This document shows positions 50,703-60,174 of a DNA stretch of 64,000 bases, piece after piece. The position numbers were made by a program, and so were the translations under genes. The notes under the pieces are model-generated. The model did not search any database and was not told where the DNA came from. It was given only the letters and a program-made list of their open reading frames with translations. Numbering within the stretch: position 1 is the stretch's first letter; each line of letters opens with the position of its first letter. This stretch comes from Fructobacillus apis (GTDB taxonomy: Bacteria > Bacillota > Bacilli > Lactobacillales > Lactobacillaceae): contig NZ_JAMWYK010000001.1 of NCBI RefSeq assembly GCF_023893635.1, forward strand, positions 186,001 to 250,000, in the 5' to 3' direction.

Positions 50703-52049
50703 CTATTTATTTTTATTATCTGTAAGACAATACATAATAGTTAATAACGGAATTAAAGGTAAAATGTACCTAATTTGAAAACCCTGAACATCTGATAATG
50801 CCTGAACAGGACCATCAGTTCTGAAATACACCGTTGTCCACGTTGCTAGTAAACTTGCTGAGGTAATCATAATCGATCCGATATACGCTATAACTGCATA
50901 AATAAGAGGAGAGCCATAAATGACTTTTTCCTTTAAATTTAATTTTTGTAGGATTTTAAATTTATCAATATTCGCATAAAATGCAATGGCAAATAAAATC
51001 AAAATGAAAGCAAAAGTGACAGGTCCTAAGAAACTCTCCCCATCAATTTGCGCCATTCCCAACTTCATTGGTAACAAATTAACACTAAAGCTAAATAGAG
51101 AAAAAATCGTTTGAATTAAATGTGTTTTAATGTAATGAATATTTTGATTTAAATCAGCAATGTCAAGCAAAACCGTAGCATTTAATTTTGACCAAACCAA
51201 GTAGTAAATCATGGAAAGTATGCCGGCCAAACCTATACATATGGTCTTTAACTTAAAATTGAAAAAGTGATTTGGAATTACTAAAATCAAAATTAGCATT
51301 GGTACATACGCTACTTTTAAACAGAAGAATAACAATACAAATAACATCAACGCAGCTATTTCTTTTTTATTAATTTTAGAAGTCGAATAACTCTTTTCTC
51401 GTAAACTCATAACAAAAGAAACAAAAAGAGTAGCCACCGAAATATTTATAGAATCAGCACTAATCGAAGCTGCAATAAAAACAGTTAGTGGGAAGGAGCT
51501 TGCTAACGAAATTAACCATTTTCCCTGAGGAATAATAATTATTGATAAAGAAATAACAATAATAAATGCAATTAAATTAGCAATTCTTGCTGACTGCCAA
51601 ATATTGTAGGATGATAAGTGTAACTTCAAACCTATTTTGAATCCTATAGCCTGAAAAAGCCAATTGATTGAAGGATACTGTGATCTAACGGGATGAACTC
51701 CTTTCAAATCAGATGGAATCAGGTTGTTTTTTAATTGTTCATCAACTTGATAATCACGAGTAAAGGGTTTCATTACACGCTGATCTGGATACCCAGGATC
51801 CCCACCATTCATAGTTAAGATACTTTCCGGTCCGTATACTACAGACTTCGCATTCTTAAACTGATCCGCGTGATGATCAAATTTATTTGAAATATTTCCT
51901 GTGGCTAATGCATAGGTGTTATACATATGCATTTCATAATCCCCAACTGATTTTGGCCCAACATTTTGTAAATACAAAATTCCTAGTGTTAGAATACTAA
52001 TCCAAAACCAAATCAGTGCTACAAGGCTCGACTTAAATTTCTGCTTCAT
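50703..52049 (-). CDS. DUF2142-like polytopic membrane protein
   Basis: A 448-residue protein with about 10 helices. A large first outside loop (about 30-130) carries HPVRSQYPSINWLFQ; ASISADSINISVA and the C-terminal VQGFQIRYILPLIPLL follow. These fit DUF2142, predicted GT-C-like membrane proteins of polysaccharide loci. Function unproven. Its start lies inside the end of the upstream glycosyltransferase gene (17-base overlap), so the two are translated together and probably form a donor-maker/transferase pair. Confidence 0.6.
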   Translation of the reverse strand: MKQKFKSSLVALIWFWISILTLGILYLQNVGPKSVGDYEMHMYNTYALATGNISNKFDHHADQFKNAKSVVYGPESILTMNGGDPGYPDQRVMKPFTRDYQVDEQLKNNLIPSDLKGVHPVRSQYPSINWLFQAIGFKIGLKLHLSSYNIWQSARIANLIAFIIVISLSIIIIPQGKWLISLASSFPLTVFIAASISADSINISVATLFVSFVMSLREKSYSTSKINKKEIAALMLFVLLFFCLKVAYVPMLILILVIPNHFFNFKLKTICIGLAGILSMIYYLVWSKLNATVLLDIADLNQNIHYIKTHLIQTIFSLFSFSVNLLPMKLGMAQIDGESFLGPVTFAFILILFAIAFYANIDKFKILQKLNLKEKVIYGSPLIYAVIAYIGSIMITSASLLATWTTVYFRTDGPVQALSDVQGFQIRYILPLIPLLTIMYCLTDNKNK

Positions 52050-53013
52050 TTTCTTTATCCATTTTTTGCTTTTTCATCTCTACTTGAATTAAATTGAGTT
52101 CGAAGTTTCTTCGATTAGTTGATTGTATAGAATCCAATATTGCACCCGAGAAAAATGTAATAAATGAAAGTACAAGCAGAATGGTAGATACAATCAACGT
52201 TGGAAAGTTTTCAACAGTATGTGTTGATGAATATGGTAAGAAAACTCTAAATATAAATAATACTGTTGATAATCCTAAGAATACCGCTGAAAATACTGAA
52301 TAAAAAGCTAATGGATGATAAGTTCGAAATAGATTACTAAGAGTTATCAATACTGAGAACCCATCTTGAAGTGTATTTAGCTTTGATTCTGAACCTTCAG
52401 GACGATCCCTATAGTCCACTACTTGATTTTCTACAAGCATATTATACTCAGCGGCATGGATTGACATTTCAGTCTCAATTTCAAATCCACGGGAAAGAAC
52501 AGGAAAAGTTTTAACAAATCGATATGAAAATGCACGATAGCCAGTTAAGATATCCCGAATATTTGTCTTGAAAAAACGATTAATTAAGTTTCTAACCAAA
52601 GTATTTCCAAAGTTGTGGAACAATCTTTTATTTTCAGTAAAGTATGTTGAAGACAAACGATCTCCTACAACCATATCTACACTTTTATTTTTAACTTTGT
52701 TGTACATCTTTTCAATAACGTCTACAGGATAGGTATCATCAGCATCAATCATGATATAGACATCTGCATCGATTTCTCTAAACATCCTTCTAATTACTGC
52801 CCCTTTTCCTTGAGCGTATTCATGTCGTACAATTGCACCTGATTTTTTCGCGATATCAACCGTATTATCTTTAGAGTTATTGTCATAAACATATATAGCT
52901 GTATCAGGAATATTTTTTGTTTCTCGCTGTACATCGGAGATGACTTTACCGATTGTCATTTCTTCATTGTACGCTGGTATTAAGATTGCTAAATTATTCA
53001 AATTCTTCCTCAT
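52033..53013 (-). CDS. Polyprenyl-phosphate glycosyltransferase (DPM/GtrB-like GT2)
   Basis: A 326-residue enzyme. GT-A domain: AILIPAYNEEMTIGKVISDV, DNNSKDNT, MIDADDTYP (metal-binding DxD) and a RAFSYRFVKTFPVLSRGFEIE acceptor loop. Two C-terminal TM helices (about 240-300) are followed by a basic tail. This is the layout of dolichol-phosphate mannose synthase-like enzymes that load a sugar onto undecaprenyl phosphate inside the cell. It overlaps the DUF2142-like gene by 17 bases. Sugar unknown. Confidence 0.82.
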   Translation of the reverse strand: MRKNLNNLAILIPAYNEEMTIGKVISDVQRETKNIPDTAIYVYDNNSKDNTVDIAKKSGAIVRHEYAQGKGAVIRRMFREIDADVYIMIDADDTYPVDVIEKMYNKVKNKSVDMVVGDRLSSTYFTENKRLFHNFGNTLVRNLINRFFKTNIRDILTGYRAFSYRFVKTFPVLSRGFEIETEMSIHAAEYNMLVENQVVDYRDRPEGSESKLNTLQDGFSVLITLSNLFRTYHPLAFYSVFSAVFLGLSTVLFIFRVFLPYSSTHTVENFPTLIVSTILLVLSFITFFSGAILDSIQSTNRRNFELNLIQVEMKKQKMDKENEAEI

Positions 53014-53042
53014 CTCATCTTTTCAAATTGGAAATTACTCAG

Positions 53043-54725
53043 CTAATAGTTAACTGAATACAAGTTACTGGTATTGTTGGAATCTTTTATTTCAACATTT
53101 GTGATTTTGTTTTTATACAAGTAAGTTCCCAAATCAAAACTTACAAAATTAAAACCATCCACACTTACGATTTGATCGCTATTCAGAAGGAAATTCATAC
53201 TTCCGCGTTCAGTGTTTAGTTTTACATCATATTTTCTATTCAACAGAGTATCCTTTTTCAAAAATACAACCATTGTTTTTTTGTTTAAATTCTCATTATT
53301 GTTATATATATTTATTTTTTCAAAAGAATCGTTATTCTTAATTGCTTTTTGTACTTCTTGTAAAAGACTCTTATCAGTGTAATTGAAGTGCGTATCCTGT
53401 TCCTTAACTTGACCCATGAAACCATAATGTTCACCCAATTTTACATTGAAGTATTTATCGTAAGAGTCATTATGTGGTCTCATAACACGCCCAATATACC
53501 AGGATGGAATATTTACATAATTTGCTTTTTGAGCAGAAGCTCTTTTCAACGTGTTTACACGAATTGTGCTCTCCTTTCGTGCTAAATTAAATGAATTTAC
53601 TTCAAGTACATAGCTAAAAAGAAATACAAAAATTAATGAAATAAATAACACAGCTGAAATGTTTCGAATCATTTTCGATTCGGATACATTGTTCAACAGG
53701 AATTGGAGAATGAAACTAAACGAAACTAAGAATAAGATAAATGCTCCATTCAGTGCTCTCAATGGAATTTCCGGAGAAAAAGCAAACATGAAATTTGAAC
53801 AAATAGCCATTAAGAAGAAAATTATCATCCAATTTATTGCTTGTGTAGAAGAACTCTTAATATAAAAGATCCCAATCAAAACTAGAATGAACAGAGGAAA
53901 AAGTATCGAATAATTTGAAAAAGTATAAAAAACACTTCCATTTATAAAGAAGTCATGGATTTTTAACCACATGGGTTCTTGTGCAAATATGGGAGATCCT
54001 GCTTGTTGACGCACCTGGTTACCTGGTGCCGCCAGGAGGACAATAGCACCTAACAAGGAGAAAAAGAATCCAATTAACCAATTAAAAGAAATTTTGTGTT
54101 CTACAAGCCATTTATAAATAAACATACCTAATCCAAAAGCCACAATTATTGGTGCGGTATTCTCATTAGATAAACCAGCTGCAAAAGCAATAAAAATAAA
54201 TATAAGAATTCTAAACGTTTTTCGAACATTGAGATAATTGGAAAACGCAACATTTAGATAAAGAAGAATCCATAAATTTGTGAATAAGTAATTTGATGCA
54301 CCTACAAGCCAAAAGGTCGTTTGACCAAGATTTGGATTACATAACCAATAAGTTAAAAAGATCAACAAATAAGAAATTACAAATTTACTATTATCGAATT
54401 TAAGTAGTTTTTGAGGTAACCGTACAATTAAATACAATACAATTAATAAACTTACAGTTTTTATTAAAGCAATTACAAAAGTTGGCAACTGTAGAATTAT
54501 TCTTGATGAAAAGTCTGTTAATAAACGACCTGACCAGTCGAAGTAGAAGTGATAGGTGATACTCAAAAAATTATGAATAAAGCCATGTGCACCAGTAATC
54601 ATTCCAAACGAAACATCATCAGAAATAAATGGTAATAATAAATTAGGTACTAATAAAATGACAAATAAGAATGATATCAATCCAGTTATCTTCTTATTAT
54701 CTTTAATACTTTTTACAAAAATCAT
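53043..54725 (-). CDS. Polytopic membrane protein (DUF6056-like), copy 2
   Basis: A 560-residue protein with about 11 helices (to about residue 390) and a longer C-terminal extracytoplasmic domain (about 395-560). It shares WSGRLLTD, FWLVGASNYLFT, GLSNEN and APGNQVR with the protein at 43853-45196, so both belong to one family (DUF6056-like). Very AT-rich: one 60-base line inside it (53281-53340) has nine G/C by hand count. Starts 21 bases after the GT-C gene. Role inferred as extracellular sugar transfer; not proven. Confidence 0.62.
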   Translation of the reverse strand: MIFVKSIKDNKKITGLISFLFVILLVPNLLLPFISDDVSFGMITGAHGFIHNFLSITYHFYFDWSGRLLTDFSSRIILQLPTFVIALIKTVSLLIVLYLIVRLPQKLLKFDNSKFVISYLLIFLTYWLCNPNLGQTTFWLVGASNYLFTNLWILLYLNVAFSNYLNVRKTFRILIFIFIAFAAGLSNENTAPIIVAFGLGMFIYKWLVEHKISFNWLIGFFFSLLGAIVLLAAPGNQVRQQAGSPIFAQEPMWLKIHDFFINGSVFYTFSNYSILFPLFILVLIGIFYIKSSSTQAINWMIIFFLMAICSNFMFAFSPEIPLRALNGAFILFLVSFSFILQFLLNNVSESKMIRNISAVLFISLIFVFLFSYVLEVNSFNLARKESTIRVNTLKRASAQKANYVNIPSWYIGRVMRPHNDSYDKYFNVKLGEHYGFMGQVKEQDTHFNYTDKSLLQEVQKAIKNNDSFEKINIYNNNENLNKKTMVVFLKKDTLLNRKYDVKLNTERGSMNFLLNSDQIVSVDGFNFVSFDLGTYLYKNKITNVEIKDSNNTSNLYSVNY

Positions 54726-54746
54726 ATAAATCCCTTGTTTCTATGT

Positions 54747-56351
54747 TTAATTTAAAGTTGAGAGATAGTTAGTATTTTTCTCGGTTTTCTTATTCTGAAG
54801 AAGAACGTAACCAATATTATCTCTATTTGATGCAATAGCACTTATATCATAATTTTGTTGAAGATTTTTTTGTAATGAATCATCAACATTTTGAACTACT
54901 TGTTTCTTTAAACGTTTTATATTCATTGCCGGACGTTCATTTAATTTGACCACGACAAATTCTACCTTTTCGTATTTTAATGTCTTATTAAAGTCCTCAT
55001 ACATTTCAGGCATTTGTGATCTCGTCATATTAAGTTTATGCCAGTAACGTGTTGTTGGTAATGTTTTTGCTGACAAAAAGAACCCATCGTCTAAAGAGTT
55101 CAACATAACAAGTGAAGGATGCTTGTCATGCTTCTTAAAATTCATAATTTCACCAAATTGTTTTTGTGCATCTCTCGTTCCATAATCACGAGCCTTTTCA
55201 TTTCCTTTAACAATTAGACGACCTAAATCGATATTATTCGAAAACGGCAAACAAACGAGCATAATAACAATTAAAAACTTAGCGTACTTTCCAATCAAAT
55301 TTGTGTCTAATTCATTTCGATTGAAAATTTTAACCATAATTCGAATCACTGAAACAATAAGGACAGGCAACCAAATCATATTATAGTAGTCTGTATATTG
55401 TTGTGGTATGGCCATAACTAAAATACTACCAACTGTTATATATATTTCTGGAAATATGTTTACTTTTTCGCGAGAAGCAATGAACCATCCAACAAAAATC
55501 ATAAAAAGTATATAGATATGCCTACCTACAATAATTGTAATGTACGACATTGTTGAAAAATATCTATGTATCAAAGTACCTGGTGTATGACCATATGATA
55601 AGTTTTCAATGAAGTAAACTTTAATCAAATCCACCAAGCCACCAGAAAAAAGAAAGAAAAGAATAATTATGAAGCTAATGGAAGCAAAACCATAAAAAGC
55701 TGGTAAAAATTTATTTTTTATGAATTCTCTAAAATTCATTTTATTTACTGAATGGACACTTAGTAAAAGAAAGAAAACTAAAAATGGTCCCGCCATTGAA
55801 TATTTATTCCAAAAAACAATGGCAAAATTTAACCCCAATAAAAATAAATATCTCTCGTTAATTTCTAACAAATCGTGATTAAAACGAATGATGACATAAA
55901 ACAAAAATAAAACTGAGGTGAAAGCGAATTCTTCTGGGGCTCCCCCTAGATTGAACGTGCTATTTCCAATCAAAATAATTGGACCTATCAAACTATACCA
56001 TTCATTTTGACGTGAAGATTTTCCGATCACTTGCAAAATACGATACGTCAAAAAATAAACAATGAGAAGATTAATCAGTTCTATAAAAAATACACCGAAA
56101 AAGCTATTCCCTTTAATTAAGGAAGCAAATGAAAACAAGAAATATAAAATCGGTCCCCGCTGATCTACTAGGTCTTTAAAGGGAATTATTCCGTGCGTTA
56201 AAGCTCTTCCCATTGTTAACATAGCATTGGTATCATCCCATGGATTAGTAACATAAATGGGAGAGCTTCCAAGCGCAAATATACTACCTAAAAAAATAAA
56301 AAACAGTGGGAGAGCAAATCTTTTAATTTTACTTATATTAATTTTCATCAT
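54747..56351 (-). CDS. GT-C type membrane glycosyltransferase
   Basis: A 534-residue protein with about 10-11 helices and a soluble C-terminal segment (about 380-534). The first outside loop has TNPWDDTNAMLTMGRALTHG followed by PFKDLVDQRGPILYF. An early acidic pair plus a D(Q/H)xGPxLYF motif is the pattern of ArnT/PMT-like GT-C enzymes that use polyprenyl-linked sugars. The start may be either of two adjacent ATGs after GAGAGGA; both overlap the end of the broken GtrB-like gene by about 14 bases, so the two were once a coupled pair. AT-rich. Confidence 0.7.
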   Translation of the reverse strand: MMKINISKIKRFALPLFFIFLGSIFALGSSPIYVTNPWDDTNAMLTMGRALTHGIIPFKDLVDQRGPILYFLFSFASLIKGNSFFGVFFIELINLLIVYFLTYRILQVIGKSSRQNEWYSLIGPIILIGNSTFNLGGAPEEFAFTSVLFLFYVIIRFNHDLLEINERYLFLLGLNFAIVFWNKYSMAGPFLVFFLLLSVHSVNKMNFREFIKNKFLPAFYGFASISFIIILFFLFSGGLVDLIKVYFIENLSYGHTPGTLIHRYFSTMSYITIIVGRHIYILFMIFVGWFIASREKVNIFPEIYITVGSILVMAIPQQYTDYYNMIWLPVLIVSVIRIMVKIFNRNELDTNLIGKYAKFLIVIMLVCLPFSNNIDLGRLIVKGNEKARDYGTRDAQKQFGEIMNFKKHDKHPSLVMLNSLDDGFFLSAKTLPTTRYWHKLNMTRSQMPEMYEDFNKTLKYEKVEFVVVKLNERPAMNIKRLKKQVVQNVDDSLQKNLQQNYDISAIASNRDNIGYVLLQNKKTEKNTNYLSTLN

Positions 56352-57312
56352 TGTCCTCTCTCATTAAATTACTTTGAACGATAAATCGTGGCCTTTTTTT
56401 AGTATTGTTAAAGATTTTCCCTAGGTACTCTCCAAAGATAGATAATCCAATTAATTGTGCACCGCCTAAGAACCAGATAGAAAGCATCAGAGATGACCAC
56501 CCTTGCACAGTATCACCCCAGAAATGCTGGGCCACAGTATACACAAACATTCCCAAAGAAACTAACATTGAGAACACACCCAAGAAAAGAACAAAGCGCA
56601 TTGGAGCCATTGAGAAAGAAGTAATTCCATCCCAAGCTAACCCAATCATCTTACGTAATGGATACTTGGTTTCGCCTAACTCACGTTCTTTCCGCGAGTA
56701 GTATACATTCGTACTTGGAAAACCGATATCAGGTACAATTCCACGCAAGAACAAGTTTCGTTCAGAATAGCTCAGTAATTGTTTAACAACACGCTTAGAA
56801 GTAAGACGGAAATCAGCAGCTTGTGGAACCATCTTCACACCTAAGTTATCCATCAATTTGTAGAACGAACCTGCAGTCTGTCGCTTAAAGAAAGTATCCG
56901 TCTTCCTTGAATCACGCACTCCGTACACAACATCGTATCCGTTCTGATAGGCCTTCATCATGTCAACGATTGCCCATGGGTCATCCTGTAAATCAGCATC
57001 AATAGTAATGAATACATCACCATATTGATAAGCCTCCGAAAGTCCACCAACGATAGCGTTTTGGTGACCGAAATTGCGACTAAAATTAATACCGGTCACG
57101 AAAGAATTCTCGTTTGAAAATTAAACGATTTGACTCCAAGTTCGATCCTTAGAACCATCATTAACAAACAAAATTCTACTTTCTTTGGCTGCTAGATTTT
57201 CACTAACCAGATTTTTCATCACGTCAGTTAAAACACTAACTGATTTAGATAAAATTTCTTCCTCGTTGTACGCGGGAACAACAATGATTAATCGATTATT
57301 TTCCTTCTCCAA
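56338..57312 (-). pseudogene. GtrB/YfdH-like polyprenyl-phosphate glycosyltransferase split by an in-frame TAA
   Basis: The N-terminal piece (TTG at 57312, eight bases after GGGGGAG) reads RLIIVVPAYNEEEIL...LFVNDGSKDRTWSQIV and stops at TAA (57121-57123). In the same frame, seven codons later, the reading continues TGINFSRNFGHQNAIVGGLS, DADLQDDP, VYGVRDSRKTDTFFKR and two C-terminal TM helices, a complete GtrB-type GT2. Spacing from WSQI to FSNEN fits intact relatives without gap, so one base change to a stop explains it; no frameshift is needed. The downstream part could start at GTG 57099 but would lack the nucleotide-binding N-terminus. Either a true loss, a phase-variable or suppressed stop, or a sequencing error. 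Confidence 0.85.
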
Positions 57313-57314
57313 TT

Positions 57315-59096
57315 TCAGATCTCCCCCTTTTTTCTCTTTAACCATTTTACCAAAATGTAATAAACAGTTACTACAAACGCAATCGCATTAATTAGGTATG
57401 CTACGCATTCAATCAAACTATGCTTCCGCTGAATGATGATTTTCTTTGTATCATTTGTTGTTTCAACAACGAATTGCTTATTTGAAGCAATTTGGAAGCG
57501 CAAAGCGTGCTTATTTTGATCTGTAACTAAATAGTCACCATGGTAGTGCAAAAATGGCAAAATTACTTTTCCTTGACCAAAACTTCCGTTGTAACGTATT
57601 CCATTTGAAGCAGACTGGTATGACGTATTTACAAGGACGTGAGATTCTTTTTCAACGTGGTGTAATAACAAATCTTCACTCAAATCGAATTGCTTAGGTA
57701 GGTAATCAAAAGCCCCAAACGTTTCCCAATACTTAGTTAGGTTATCAAGTGTATTAGATTTTGTATAGAAAGTAACTCCTGATCCCATAACTGGTAGTTT
57801 ATGATTTACTGAAGGTACGTAATTGACTTCAGAACTTGTTGCTCGAATCTGATTCAACCAGTGCTTACGAGCGCCAGTAAACAAAGTGAACAAGCTAATC
57901 AATACTAATCCAACCAAAAGAATTTTTTGCACTCTTTCCTTCTCTACTGCTTGTTGAATCATCATAACCAAGACAATAGTCAAAACAAAGATAGCAACCG
58001 CAAACACACGGTGTGGGAATTGAATAGTACCGAGTGCAGTGTGGTAAATTGGCTTCCAAACGTAATACGTCCCTGCTAATGTAAGGGCAACCCCAGTAAC
58101 ATAAGACAGCTTTAAATTAATAGTGATTTGCTTATTAAAGAGTAAAAAGAAACCGACAGCGACAGCGAGTAACGCAATCAATCCAACTGTGTTTGAAAAG
58201 AACGAATAGGAAGCCGAAATCATTTCCTGTGCTCTTGGCGCAGCCCAGTAACTGAGCGATTCGTAGGGTTGTGGACTCGTTAAATCATTGTTCAATGAAT
58301 TGTAAAGGAATGGTATCAAGAACCCCGCTGACAACCCAATTGCCCATAATGCTGCAACAGCCATTTGCACAATGAGGTTCAATCGATTATGTCCAAAGAT
58401 AAAGACAATCACTGCAAAGATTGCGGTGTAGGCAATTAAAATGGCAAACGAAAGCACGTGACAGTTTAACATCAGAGCGAAACCAATGGCGAGTGGCCAA
58501 ATGATACTCCAGTCAATTCTTTTAGTTTCGTCGTTCTTAAACAAGAACTGTTTGGAAACCCGATATAGTCCAAGTAACACCAAGGGCATAAATGACATCG
58601 CCCAAACTTCACCAAACAACCACTGTTGAATGGTTTGTGTAACGAGTGGGGTTGCAGTTGTGTATAGGAAAGCTGCAATATCAGCGTTGAAATTAGTTAA
58701 TCCCACCTTCTTAGCAACGAAGCGGCCAATACCATACTGAACCATAAATTGTAACCAAAGCAGCACGTAAATAGCTGGTACTCGTGGAAAAATGAAGAGC
58801 AAGAAAGCTCCTACATAATTTGGTAGCGATGGGTACATTGCGATGACATTACTACCAATCTGGTTGGCAGAATAAGTAGAAATGGTTGGAAAGAAATTCC
58901 CGTGCTGAATATTACGGTACAATTCGTAAATTCGATTGTAATGGAATTGCTGATCGGCCCCAAAGTAAAGAACGTTTCCGTGTCCCACCATCAGAAGGAG
59001 TGCCGCAAAAACAGCCCCAACAAAAAAGAATCCGGGCAACGCAGGGATTCTTGTCAACCATGTCTTAAATTTGTTCAAAGTTTTTTCAACAAGCAT
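57315..59096 (-). CDS. YfhO/PTPS-related-like polytopic membrane protein, copy 2
   Basis: A 593-residue protein with about 12 helices, the last at the extreme C-terminus (about 565-583), and an extracytoplasmic domain (about 415-550). The first outside loop reads YFGADQQFHYNRIYELYRNIQHG, matching copy 1 at 48829-50403 and YfhO-like proteins. Less AT-rich than copy 1. The ribosome site is weak (AGTAAG). It sits between the intact GtrB-like gene at 59114 (17-base gap) and the broken one, which begins right at its stop (TGAAATTG). Likely partner of the 59114 enzyme in extracellular glycosylation. Confidence 0.65.
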   Translation of the reverse strand: MLVEKTLNKFKTWLTRIPALPGFFFVGAVFAALLLMVGHGNVLYFGADQQFHYNRIYELYRNIQHGNFFPTISTYSANQIGSNVIAMYPSLPNYVGAFLLFIFPRVPAIYVLLWLQFMVQYGIGRFVAKKVGLTNFNADIAAFLYTTATPLVTQTIQQWLFGEVWAMSFMPLVLLGLYRVSKQFLFKNDETKRIDWSIIWPLAIGFALMLNCHVLSFAILIAYTAIFAVIVFIFGHNRLNLIVQMAVAALWAIGLSAGFLIPFLYNSLNNDLTSPQPYESLSYWAAPRAQEMISASYSFFSNTVGLIALLAVAVGFFLLFNKQITINLKLSYVTGVALTLAGTYYVWKPIYHTALGTIQFPHRVFAVAIFVLTIVLVMMIQQAVEKERVQKILLVGLVLISLFTLFTGARKHWLNQIRATSSEVNYVPSVNHKLPVMGSGVTFYTKSNTLDNLTKYWETFGAFDYLPKQFDLSEDLLLHHVEKESHVLVNTSYQSASNGIRYNGSFGQGKVILPFLHYHGDYLVTDQNKHALRFQIASNKQFVVETTNDTKKIIIQRKHSLIECVAYLINAIAFVVTVYYILVKWLKRKKGEI

Positions 59097-59113
59097 AATT
59101 TTTATAATTTAAC

Positions 59114-60055
59114 TTACTTTTCTTCTTTAGCAATAAAGATTGGACGGTTCTTCGTTTCCATAAAGATGGCCGCGATGTATCGGCCAATAATTCCAAGGCT
59201 CAACATCTGGATTCCACCAATAAAAAGCATAATGGTTACCATTGAAGGCCAACCAGCTACTGATGTGTTTGAAATCAATGCGCGAATAACAATGAAGATT
59301 CCTGCTAATATTGAAGCTCCAAAAGAGACCAAGCCGAGGAACGTAACGATTGTCAGTGGCATTGTTGAGAAGGAAACGATTCCCTCAATGGCATACTTAG
59401 CCAATGACCAGAACGACCATGAGGTATTTCCAGCTACACGTTCACGGTTTTCAAATGGAATATACTTTGTCTTGAAGCCAACCCAGGTAAAGATTCCCTT
59501 AGAGAAACGTTGATTTTCAGACATCGAAAGAATAGCATCGACCATTTGGCGAGACATCACACGGTAATCACGTGCTCCATCGACTAAATGCGTCTGAGAA
59601 ATCTTATTCATCCACTTGTAGAACTGTGCGGAGAACCATGACCGAATCTTCGCCTCACCCTTTCGATCCGCACGTCGTGTTCCGACAGCATCGTATTCGC
59701 CTGATTGAACAGCCGCTAACATTTCGGGCAATAATTCTGGTGGATCTTGCAAATCAACATCCATGACAGCAACATAATCACCTTGCGCTTGTTTCAAGCC
59801 AGCGTACAGTCCAGCTTCTTTCCCAAAATTCCTTGAGAATGAAACGTAGTGAACGTGATCATCTTTAACAGATAGGTCACGCAAGATAGTTAGCGTTTCA
59901 TCAGTAGAACCATCGTCGATAAAATGAAAGTCAATGTCGACAGTTATTTGTGGCTTCACCTCTTGAATCGCGTCGTAAAACATTGAGATGGTATCTTCTT
60001 CATTGTGTACAGGAACAACCAATGAGAGTCTGTTTGCTTTGATTTTTTGGGTCAT
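59114..60055 (-). CDS. Undecaprenyl-phosphate glycosyltransferase (GtrB/CsbB-like GT2)
   Basis: A 313-residue enzyme: GT-A domain with LSLVVPVHNEEDTISMFYDA, FIDDGSTDET, FSRNFGKEAGLYAGL, MDVDLQDPPE and the RRADRKGE acceptor element, then two C-terminal TM helices (about 235-290). This is the CsbB/GtrB pattern, making Und-P-glucose, Und-P-GlcNAc or similar for extracellular decoration. AGGAGAG precedes the ATG. It begins the long leftward run ending at 50703 and would supply YfhO-like copy 2 downstream; GtrA (41705-42115) could act as flippase. Confidence 0.88.
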   Translation of the reverse strand: MTQKIKANRLSLVVPVHNEEDTISMFYDAIQEVKPQITVDIDFHFIDDGSTDETLTILRDLSVKDDHVHYVSFSRNFGKEAGLYAGLKQAQGDYVAVMDVDLQDPPELLPEMLAAVQSGEYDAVGTRRADRKGEAKIRSWFSAQFYKWMNKISQTHLVDGARDYRVMSRQMVDAILSMSENQRFSKGIFTWVGFKTKYIPFENRERVAGNTSWSFWSLAKYAIEGIVSFSTMPLTIVTFLGLVSFGASILAGIFIVIRALISNTSVAGWPSMVTIMLFIGGIQMLSLGIIGRYIAAIFMETKNRPIFIAKEEK

Positions 60056-60097
60056 TATTCTCTCCTGAAAAAACGAGACTAGTTCTAAGCCTTCCCG

Positions 60098-60103
60098 ATT
60101 ATA
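60098..60103 (-). promoter_or_regulatory. Probable -10 of the 60055-to-50703 operon
   Basis: Minus strand TATAAT 42 bases before the start at 60055. A TTTACA lies upstream but at 21 bases, too far for a normal -35. Confidence 0.4.
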
Positions 60104-60174
60104 ACCTAACTCACGCTACCCGTGTGTAAATTGTTTGATAAATAATACATGTTTTAGTGTTTTTTACAAATTAA

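Noticed and set aside
56338-57345. Frameshift as the cause of the split GtrB-like gene
   Set aside because: Both halves are in the same frame; codons between them read TTT TCA AAC GAG AAT TCT TTC, so a single stop codon, not an indel, explains the break.
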